NCBI GenBank assembly: GCA_024640205.1
Contig: JAHEFL010000172.1
Coordinates: 1 to 5,250, forward strand
Origin: Flavobacteriales bacterium
Lineage (GTDB): Bacteria; Bacteroidota; Bacteroidia; Flavobacteriales_F; PHOS-HE28
Direction of reading: 5' to 3'
Length of the DNA stretch: 5,250 nt
Under the pieces are notes generated by a model that saw nothing but the letters and a program-made list of their open reading frames with translations, had not been told where the DNA came from and made no database searches. This document shows, one piece after another, positions 1 through 5,250 of the stretch. The position numbers were made by a program, and so were the translations under genes. The number at the start of each line of letters is the position of its first letter. Position 1 is the stretch's first letter.

Positions 1-1229
1 CGCTTGTGACCGGGACCGGGGTGATCACGGACCCGACCTCGCCGAGCACCACCGTGACAGGCTTGTCAATCGGTACGAACCAGTTCGTATGGACCATAGA
101 TAATGAGCCGTGCGGTACGACCGCGGACACGATCACCGTGGTGGTCTTTGACGAGAACCATCCGCCTGCTGATGCCGGCGCCGACCAGCAGCTCTGCACA
201 CCGACCAGTTCGACGATGCTGCAGGGTAGTGCCGTGACCTTCCCCGCAACGGGCAATTGGACTATCGTAAGTGGTTCCGCTACGATCGCGGATCCTTCGA
301 ACCCTTCATCGATGATCTCGGGTCTTACCGTTGGTCAAGTGGTCATGGAATGGACGGTCAGCAACGGTCCCTGCGATAATGGCATCACGACGGATCAGGT
401 GGTGATCGACATTTTCGACGATACTGCTGCCGATGCCGCTGCTGGACCGGACCAGTCCTTCTGTACTCCGATCCAGGTGGAGATAACCATGTTCGCTAAT
501 TCGCCGATTTTCCCGGCAACAGGCGAATGGACACTGGTGAGTGGAGCTGGCACCATCAACGATGCAAATGATCCATTCTCGGTGATCACAGGATTAGGCT
601 TGGGTGCGAACACCTTCGCTTGGACGATCGACAATGGGGAATGCGGCAGCTCCAGCGACGAGGTGACCATCTTCGTATATGATCACACGGAACCGAACGC
701 GGATGCCGGTCCGAGCCAACAGTTCTGCCAGGATGTGAGCACCACGGAGCTGGAGGCCGTGCCCACGGTAAGTACCGGGGTCGGTACCTGGAGTTTGTGG
801 ACCGGTACTGGTACGGTGACCGAACCGTTCGACCCCTTCACCATGGTCACCGGTATGGCTCAGGGCGACAACTACTTCATTTGGTCAGTGGACAATGGAG
901 CTTGTGGAAATAGTGCGGATACGATGCTCGTGTTCATCAAGGATTGCCTTACGATCACCGTTCCCAATGCCTTCTCGCCTAATGGTGATGGGGTGAATGA
1001 TGTGGTGGTCATCCTGAACATCGAATCCTATCCGAACAACCGGCTCTTGATCTACAACCGATGGGGCAACAAGGTGTTCGACCGCAGCCCTTATGTGAAC
1101 GATTGGGATGGTACGAACCAGTTCTCCTCCATGTTCGGCGATAAGCTGACCGAGAGCACCTATTACTATGTCCTTGACCTCGGTGACGGCAGTGATGCGT
1201 ACACCGGTTACATCTACCTGCGCCGATGA
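1..1229 (+). CDS. Repeat-containing T9SS cargo surface protein with type B sorting domain, 5'-partial
   Basis: This is the C-terminal part of a large secreted surface protein. The reading frame is open to the left edge, so the GTG at position 6 is only an internal valine codon and the true start lies upstream. Numbering residues from that GTG, the visible 407 residues hold one partial and three full copies of an 88-89-residue beta-rich repeat (about 1-315). A C-terminal domain of about 90 residues follows (318-407). It carries VPNAFSPNGDGVND, then IYNRWGNKVFD, a WDGT motif and a final GYIYLRR. These are hallmarks of the gliding motility-associated CHU_C family, i.e. the type B T9SS sorting signal. 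Proteins with this domain cross the outer membrane through the T9SS and are displayed or released. The repeats resemble Ig- or PKD-like beta-sandwiches and suggest an adhesin or stalk. The binding target cannot be told. The stop overlaps the next start, which encodes its probable PorP/SprF partner. The sorting-domain call is very secure; the adhesin role is inferred. Confidence 0.9.
   Translation, partial: LVTGTGVITDPTSPSTTVTGLSIGTNQFVWTIDNEPCGTTADTITVVVFDENHPPADAGADQQLCTPTSSTMLQGSAVTFPATGNWTIVSGSATIADPSNPSSMISGLTVGQVVMEWTVSNGPCDNGITTDQVVIDIFDDTAADAAAGPDQSFCTPIQVEITMFANSPIFPATGEWTLVSGAGTINDANDPFSVITGLGLGANTFAWTIDNGECGSSSDEVTIFVYDHTEPNADAGPSQQFCQDVSTTELEAVPTVSTGVGTWSLWTGTGTVTEPFDPFTMVTGMAQGDNYFIWSVDNGACGNSADTMLVFIKDCLTITVPNAFSPNGDGVNDVVVILNIESYPNNRLLIYNRWGNKVFDRSPYVNDWDGTNQFSSMFGDKLTESTYYYVLDLGDGSDAYTGYIYLRR
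165..950 (+). repeat. Three tandem protein repeats of about 88 residues, plus a partial upstream copy
   Basis: Three complete units cover about 165-431, 432-695 and 696-950. The end of another unit lies upstream, from the window edge to about 164. Each unit begins with a version of ADAGPDQQFC (ADAGADQQLC, AAAGPDQSFC, ADAGPSQQFC). It continues through a W-x-(I/L)-x-(S/T)-G segment, a D-P-x-x-P/F segment, a (I/V)-(S/T)-G-(L/M) turn and a W-(T/S)-(I/V)-(D/S)-N-G-x-C motif. It ends in a hydrophobic strand such as VTIFVYD. The DNA of the copies has diverged clearly, so this is an old protein-level repeat and not a recent DNA duplication. I infer beta-sandwich modules of an extracellular stalk. The exact Pfam family cannot be settled by eye. 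Confidence 0.85.
957..1226 (+). other. Type B T9SS C-terminal sorting domain (CHU_C / gliding motility-associated)
   Basis: The last 90 residues of the surface protein form the export signal. The order of motifs is typical of the family: PNAFSPNGDGVND at the start, then a strand with LLIYNRWGNKVF, then NDWDGT, then YYYVLDLGDGSDAYTGYIYL near the end. In characterised Bacteroidota, type B domains direct passage through the T9SS and usually depend on a co-encoded SprF-like protein. Such a gene follows immediately here. The domain looks intact, with a short basic end (LRR). Confidence 0.95.
1226..1229 (+). promoter_or_regulatory. ATGA stop-start overlap, probable translational coupling
   Basis: The TGA stop of the surface-protein gene (1227-1229) shares bases with the ATG of the PorP/SprF-like gene (1226-1228). 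No Shine-Dalgarno-like purine run precedes it, as is common in Bacteroidota. The overlap suggests that ribosomes finishing the cargo gene re-initiate on the partner gene, linking their output. The overlap is seen directly; the coupling is inferred. Confidence 0.6.
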
Positions 1230-2191
1230 AAACCCCGAACAAAGAACAACGATCGCCCATGCGACGCACGGTACACGGATGGATCGGAACGCTGGTCGCG
1301 GTCGGACTGGCAGGCGCCCTTCAAGCGCAGCAGGATCCGCAATTCACGCAGTATATGTTCAACCTGTTGGCGATCAACCCGGCATACGCCGGTAGTACGG
1401 AACGCGTGAGCCTAAAAGGGATCTCGAGGCACCAATGGGTAGGGTTCGAAGGCGCGCCGAATACACAGTCGTTAACCGTTCACTCACCTTTGGGACACGA
1501 GAGCGTGGCGCTGGGTGGCACCATCCTGCGGGATACACATGGGCCGATTACGCAATACACGTTCATGGCGGATGTGGCCTACCGGATCTTCATGGGTGAT
1601 GCGAAACTTGCCTTCGGCCTGAAGGGCGGCCTCAATCTTCTTCAAGGGGAATATGCGGAACTGACGCCGATAGACCCGAACGACCAGGTCTTCCAACAGA
1701 ACGTGACCAGCAAGTTGGACCCGCAGTTCGGGTTCGGCGTGATGTACTACAGCGACCGGTATTTCATCGGGTTGAGCACGCCCAAACTGTTGCGGACGGA
1801 ATTCTTCGAGACCGACTCCCTGGCCTTCGTGTCTGAGCAGGGTCAGCGTCCGCACTATTTCCTAACGGGTGGCTATGTATTCGACCTGGGGGTCTATCAT
1901 AAGTTCAAGCCGACTTTCCTTGTGAAAGGAGTGCAGGGTGCGCCGGTCAGTTTCGATATCAGCGCGAACTTCCTCTTCTTCGAGAAGTTCTGGCTGGGCG
2001 CCATCTATCGCCATGAGGACGCCGTGGGTGCCCTTGCGCAATACCACATCACGAATGATCTGACCGTCGGGTATTCGTACGACTACACCTTATCGAAGCT
2101 GAACAATTACAGTAGCGGATCGCATGAGATCATGTTGGGCTTCGAGTTCGGCAACATTCTCAAAGGCATCCGTTCACCGCGCTACTTCTGA
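1226..2191 (+). CDS. PorP/SprF-family type IX secretion system outer-membrane protein
   Basis: This 321-residue protein has the usual length and the hallmark start of the PorP/SprF family. A signal peptide (hydrophobic segment about 18-32, likely cut after ALQA at residue 34) is followed by QQDPQFTQYMFNLLAINPAYAGS (35-57, given here as two joined motifs: the QFTQYMFN box and the NPAYAGS box). The SRHQWVGFEGAP segment (67-78) is also typical. The remainder alternates short amphipathic strands and turns, as in an outer-membrane beta-barrel, and ends in a C-terminal phenylalanine. SprF is needed for export of the SprB adhesin in Flavobacterium, and PorP is needed for T9SS function in Porphyromonas. 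The position directly after a type B cargo gene favours an SprF-like partner role. The ATG at 1226 is chosen because of the ATGA overlap. An internal ATG at 1259 (Met12) would give a more compact signal peptide and remains possible. Family assignment is very secure; the cargo pairing is inferred from context. Confidence 0.93.
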   Translation: MKTPNKEQRSPMRRTVHGWIGTLVAVGLAGALQAQQDPQFTQYMFNLLAINPAYAGSTERVSLKGISRHQWVGFEGAPNTQSLTVHSPLGHESVALGGTILRDTHGPITQYTFMADVAYRIFMGDAKLAFGLKGGLNLLQGEYAELTPIDPNDQVFQQNVTSKLDPQFGFGVMYYSDRYFIGLSTPKLLRTEFFETDSLAFVSEQGQRPHYFLTGGYVFDLGVYHKFKPTFLVKGVQGAPVSFDISANFLFFEKFWLGAIYRHEDAVGALAQYHITNDLTVGYSYDYTLSKLNNYSSGSHEIMLGFEFGNILKGIRSPRYF

Positions 2192-2193
2192 CC

Positions 2194-4389
2194 ATGAAGC
2201 AACGATCGACCCCCTTGGTGCAAGGTATCCTGACCACCGCGTTCCTGGCCGTGGCGATGCTGTGCGCACCCTTAGTTCAGGCACAGAAAATGAAGGAGCG
2301 CATGGCGGAGCGCCATGCTGAGGTCTTCGATTATCCGAAGGTCGCTGCGATCTACGAGAACCTGGATGCGAAAGGGAAAGCGGAGCCTGCCGATCTGCGA
2401 CAGCTCGCATTGATCTATCGGAAAATGGGTGATCCGATCAAGGCGGAGCAAGCGTATATGCGCTTGATGGGTACCGGAAGCCAGACGGCCGACGACGTTT
2501 TTAATTACGCGGAACAGCTCAGAGCGAACGGGAAGTATCAGGAAGCGCTCGAGTGGTACGGTAACCATGCGACCCTTGACCCGGAGGATGGACGCTCCAA
2601 AAAGTACGTTGACAACCCGGCGATCTTCGATCGATTGATGCGTGACAGCTCGCGTTCCACAGTGCGCAAATTGCCCATCAATTCACCACAAGCGGATCTG
2701 GGCGCCGCGGTTCTCGATGATCTCTTGCTCTTTGCCAGCGCCCGTGGTGAGGGAGTTGGAGGTGGCAGGACCTACGCTTGGGATCAGGAACCGTTCCTCA
2801 ACCTCTATTCCGCCTTATTGAAAGGGGAAACTGCGGAGGAGCCGCTTGTCATGCGGAAGGATGTGAACAGCCGTTACCATGATGGAACCGTTTCGTTCGA
2901 TTCCACGTCGCAGCGCCTTTACTTCACCCGGAACAATGCGCACTATGGCGTGCTGAATAAGACTTCTGGCGGGCAGCTCAATCTCGGTATCTACTATGCG
3001 GATGTCACGACCGGTGAGTTCGGGCAGCAGGAGTGGGGGAACGTGATCCCTTTCGAGCATAATGACCCCGAGGATAATTATGGCCACCCATCCGTATCAC
3101 CGGATGGTAGCAAACTCTTCTTTGCAAGCGATAGGGCTGGGGGGCAGGGTGGTACCGACATCTGGTTCTGCGAAAAGCTGGGCAGCCAATGGGGAGTACC
3201 ACAGAACATGGGCGACAAAGTGAATACACCGGGTAACGAAATGTTCCCTTACCTCGCCGCGAACAACACATTGTATTTCGCCAGTGACGCTCATCCTGGT
3301 CTCGGAGGACTGGACATCTTCATGTCCCGCATCACGTCCAATGGCCCCGGGACCGTATTCAATCTGGGATACCCATTGAATTCGAGGAGGAATGACCATG
3401 GTCTCATCCTGGTCGATGACAGTACCGGATTCTTTTCCAGCAACCGACCTGGAGGTATGGGCAGCGATGATGTCTACGGGTGCACTGTGCGTCCGCCGAT
3501 GATGTATCTGGCCGGCAGGGTGATCAATAAGGAGACGAAAGAGCCCATCGAGGACCCGGTGGTCCTGCTGAAAGGTGATGGCGACAAGCCGGTGCCCAAT
3601 GCAGTGGTGGAAAGTTTGCCAGCCGGGCGCTTCACGGCGGAGGCCGAGTACAATGAGGTGTACCTGATCACTGCCAATAAGAACGGCTATTTTCAAGGTG
3701 AGCTGAAGGTGGCCACCGATTTCGACCCCTTGGAGGATCTCGTGATCGAGTTGGTGAAATACGACTATGCTGCGGAAGGTTTGGTGATGCATGGCGAGAC
3801 CGGCGCCTTACTGGAAGGAGCTATGGTCACCTTAACGGATGGGCAGGACAACGTGGTGGCCGAGGTCATGACCGATGCCACTGGGAAATACCAATTCCCT
3901 TTGCTACCCGCCATGGACTACCGCATCCGCGTCGATAAGCCGGACTTTTTCAAGCAAAGTGTTCGGATAACCACCAAGGACAAGGCCAGCGCCCTGATAA
4001 AGACGGACTTCAGTCTGTTCCCCTTGGTCGTGGATCAGGCCGTTCGCTTGGAGAATATCTTCTATGATTACAACAAGTCGGATATCCGTGCGGATGCCGC
4101 GTTGGAGCTGGATAAGCTGGTAGCTGCGTTGCAGGAGAACCCCACGGTGAAGATCGAGCTGAGTTCCCATACGGATTGCCGAGGAAAGGACGCGTACAAC
4201 TTGAAACTATCCGATAAGCGGGCGAAGAGCGCTGTTGATTACCTGATCTCCAAAGGGATCGACAAGTCGCGTGTGAAGAGCAAAGGCTATGGAGAAAGTA
4301 AGCCCTCTGAAGGCTGCAAGTGCAACGATTGCTCAGAGGACGAACACCAAAGGAACAGACGCACCGAGTTCAAGGTGCTATCGATGTAG
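2194..4389 (+). CDS. PorE-like OmpA-family protein (TPR, beta-propeller, two CRD-like domains, OmpA)
   Basis: This 731-residue periplasmic protein probably anchors a T9SS-linked outer-membrane complex to peptidoglycan. A signal peptide (about 1-30, likely cut after LVQA) is followed by TPR-like helices (about 44-131, including ALIYRKMGDPIKAEQAYMRL and GKYQEALEWYGNHATLDPED). Next are five PD40-type propeller blades (about 167-430), best seen as SPDGSKLFFASDRAGGQGGTDIW and, in the next blade, NTLYFASDAHPGLGGLDIF. Two carboxypeptidase-regulatory-like domains follow (about 437-521 and 524-610). Last is an OmpA C-terminal domain (about 617-731) with HTDCRG and NLKLSDKRA. In this fold Asp661 and Arg676 match the residues that bind diaminopimelate in peptidoglycan. 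Porphyromonas PorE (PG1058) has the same domain order with a single CRD, as far as I recall. The gene begins 2 bp after the PorP/SprF-like gene, so co-transcription is likely. Cys24 has no proper lipobox (AML precedes it), so a lipoprotein is less likely. The architecture is secure; orthology to PorE, as opposed to a cassette-specific paralogue, is not. Confidence 0.85.
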   Translation: MKQRSTPLVQGILTTAFLAVAMLCAPLVQAQKMKERMAERHAEVFDYPKVAAIYENLDAKGKAEPADLRQLALIYRKMGDPIKAEQAYMRLMGTGSQTADDVFNYAEQLRANGKYQEALEWYGNHATLDPEDGRSKKYVDNPAIFDRLMRDSSRSTVRKLPINSPQADLGAAVLDDLLLFASARGEGVGGGRTYAWDQEPFLNLYSALLKGETAEEPLVMRKDVNSRYHDGTVSFDSTSQRLYFTRNNAHYGVLNKTSGGQLNLGIYYADVTTGEFGQQEWGNVIPFEHNDPEDNYGHPSVSPDGSKLFFASDRAGGQGGTDIWFCEKLGSQWGVPQNMGDKVNTPGNEMFPYLAANNTLYFASDAHPGLGGLDIFMSRITSNGPGTVFNLGYPLNSRRNDHGLILVDDSTGFFSSNRPGGMGSDDVYGCTVRPPMMYLAGRVINKETKEPIEDPVVLLKGDGDKPVPNAVVESLPAGRFTAEAEYNEVYLITANKNGYFQGELKVATDFDPLEDLVIELVKYDYAAEGLVMHGETGALLEGAMVTLTDGQDNVVAEVMTDATGKYQFPLLPAMDYRIRVDKPDFFKQSVRITTKDKASALIKTDFSLFPLVVDQAVRLENIFYDYNKSDIRADAALELDKLVAALQENPTVKIELSSHTDCRGKDAYNLKLSDKRAKSAVDYLISKGIDKSRVKSKGYGESKPSEGCKCNDCSEDEHQRNRRTEFKVLSM

Positions 4390-4414
4390 GTCCACGGATA
4401 GGGACCAGGGGGGA

Positions 4415-4450
4415 CGGACGGGTCACGCGCTTTGCGCTGTGGCCCGTTCG
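4415..4450. terminator. Long GC-rich hairpin between convergent genes, possible bidirectional terminator
   Basis: The arms 4415-4430 and 4434-4450 pair over 16 base pairs around a TTT loop, with a single bulged T at 4438 and two G-T pairs. It lies 25 bp after the stop of the OmpA-family gene and touches the stop codon of the minus-strand TPR gene. Neither side has a T-rich tail, so it is not a classic intrinsic terminator. It could stop transcription from both sides or protect the 3' ends of both messages. The inverted repeat is seen directly; the function is inferred from its position. Confidence 0.5.
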
Positions 4451-5250
4451 TCATTCACGCTTCATACGTTCCCTAGCCCGCTCAGCATAGAATCTGTCCT
4501 CCGCGATGATCTTGTAATAAGCATCAACGGCCGCGTCTTGATCTCCGGACCGGTCGAGGGTCAAGGCCAGGTACCAATCGGACTCCTCGTCAAAGGTGTC
4601 GATGGGATGGTGTGCGCTTCGCATGAGGAACTCACGTGCCCTCGAATACATGCCTAGGTTATAGCTGCAGAGACCAGCATAGAAAAGGGCATTGACATCC
4701 TCAGGGTACTGTGCCAAAAGGAAGCGCAGGTCCTCCAGGCAACCTTTGTGGTCGTTCCTTTTGAATTTCCTCAACGCCTCGGTAAAGTAGGGTACGTATT
4801 CGCTCATGCGCTGTGGTTCCCGTGCCTGTTCCTGTGCACCCTTGTCGGCATGTCGTGCGGTCACGTGATCCTCAAGGGTGGGCTTCAGAGGGTCCGGTCC
4901 ATACATCTCCTTCGGGTGCACGAGTTTGAGGTCGAATACGTACAGCAATTGGCGTGAACTTTTTACGGTACGTGCAGGCCGCTTGGACGCTTCGGTACGA
5001 AGCGGATCCGGGTCGGTCGGTAGTGGATCCAACAGGTCGATCCCCGGTTCCCGTTCGATCATGGCATCCACGTTAGCGGTACGTGCATGCAATTCGTCGA
5101 TGCCATGGCCTATCAGCAGGCTTTCCGGCTGCTCCACCGCCACCTCGATCTCAGACCGTTCCAATGGTGAGTGGGCTCCCATTGGATCCCGGGCATCCTC
5201 ACGTGGGATGTTCGTGCCGGATACATGGCTCACGGTCCGTGGCTCCGGGC
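4451..5250 (-). CDS. Tetratricopeptide-repeat protein, 5'-partial
   Basis: This is the C-terminal part of a TPR protein. The frame stays open to the right edge of the window. A GTG at 5233-5231 could serve as a start but is probably internal, since the residues before it continue without interruption. Numbered from that GTG, residues 1-90 are a low-hydrophobicity stretch rich in Asp, Glu, Pro and Arg, likely a disordered linker. A short conserved-looking strand, LLYVFDLKLVHPKEMYG (96-112), follows. About three TPR motifs come next (146-178, 180-212 and 217-249), with NALFYAGLCSYNLGMYSRA and WYLALTLDRSGDQDAAVDAY as the clearest. The protein ends shortly after the last helix. No membrane segment is visible in this part. 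TPRs bind other proteins; the partner and pathway cannot be told. The gene faces the T9SS cassette tail to tail, so the two are separate transcription units. The N-terminal part outside the window could hold a sensor, enzyme or membrane domain. The TPR call is secure; the function is unknown. Confidence 0.85.
   Translation of the reverse strand, partial: PEPRTVSHVSGTNIPREDARDPMGAHSPLERSEIEVAVEQPESLLIGHGIDELHARTANVDAMIEREPGIDLLDPLPTDPDPLRTEASKRPARTVKSSRQLLYVFDLKLVHPKEMYGPDPLKPTLEDHVTARHADKGAQEQAREPQRMSEYVPYFTEALRKFKRNDHKGCLEDLRFLLAQYPEDVNALFYAGLCSYNLGMYSRAREFLMRSAHHPIDTFDEESDWYLALTLDRSGDQDAAVDAYYKIIAEDRFYAERARERMKRE

Noticed and set aside
6..8. GTG as the start codon of the surface-protein gene
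   Set aside because: The frame is open to the left edge, and the first residues fall in the middle of a repeat unit, so the gene begins upstream of the window.
165..950. The repeats as a recent DNA-level duplication or recombination array
   Set aside because: Copies align well as protein but differ at many bases, so they are old and not near-identical DNA repeats.
1247..2208. The 9-base word CAACGATCG near the starts of both the PorP/SprF-like and PorE-like genes (1247-1255 and 2200-2208)
   Set aside because: It is within coding sequence in both cases, is short and has no flanking similarity. I treat it as chance.
2254..2265. Cys24 of the PorE-like protein as a lipoprotein attachment site
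   Set aside because: The preceding residues are A-M-L, and the position before Cys should be Gly, Ala or Ser. A signal peptidase I site after LVQA fits better.
3097..3792. A 231-codon open frame on the minus strand
   Set aside because: It lies wholly inside the well-supported PorE-like gene, has no recognisable domain and has a His- and Arg-rich composition typical of an antisense shadow.
4289..4657. A 122-codon plus-strand frame crossing the convergent gap
   Set aside because: It overlaps the OmpA-domain end and the antisense TPR region, both of which match clear families. Its own protein shows no motif.

Overview
The window looks like chromosomal DNA from a Bacteroidota bacterium with a fairly GC-rich genome. 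The evidence is a type IX secretion system (T9SS) type B C-terminal sorting domain, a PorP/SprF-family outer-membrane protein and an OmpA-family protein with the PorE-like domain set. These families are characteristic of Bacteroidota. The lack of Shine-Dalgarno motifs before the internal starts also fits that phylum. A Flavobacteriales-like member is plausible, but the rank below phylum is a guess.

Layout: positions 1-4389 hold three tightly packed plus-strand genes. First is the 3' end of a large repeat-containing surface protein ending in a type B sorting domain (1-1229). Its stop codon overlaps the start of a PorP/SprF-like gene (1226-2191) by ATGA. Two bases later comes a 731-residue protein (2194-4389) with TPR, beta-propeller, two carboxypeptidase-regulatory-like domains and an OmpA peptidoglycan-binding domain. 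A 61-bp convergent gap (4390-4450) is mostly one long GC-rich hairpin. On the minus strand, 4451-5250 encodes the C-terminal part of a TPR protein whose 5' end lies beyond the window.

Working model: the first gene encodes a secreted surface protein or adhesin exported by the T9SS. The PorP/SprF protein is its likely dedicated outer-membrane partner. The PorE-like protein would tie the complex to peptidoglycan. Family knowledge supports such adhesin-SprF pairings, for example SprB/SprF in Flavobacterium gliding. The specific pairing here is inferred from gene order. The minus-strand TPR gene is in the opposite orientation and there is no evidence it belongs to this unit.

I found no RNA gene, CRISPR array, insertion sequence or phage gene. 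I also found no convincing promoter; the promoter for the three-gene unit must lie upstream of the window. The cassette type is known in Bacteroidota, so I do not claim a wholly new system. The points worth a second look are details of domain architecture.
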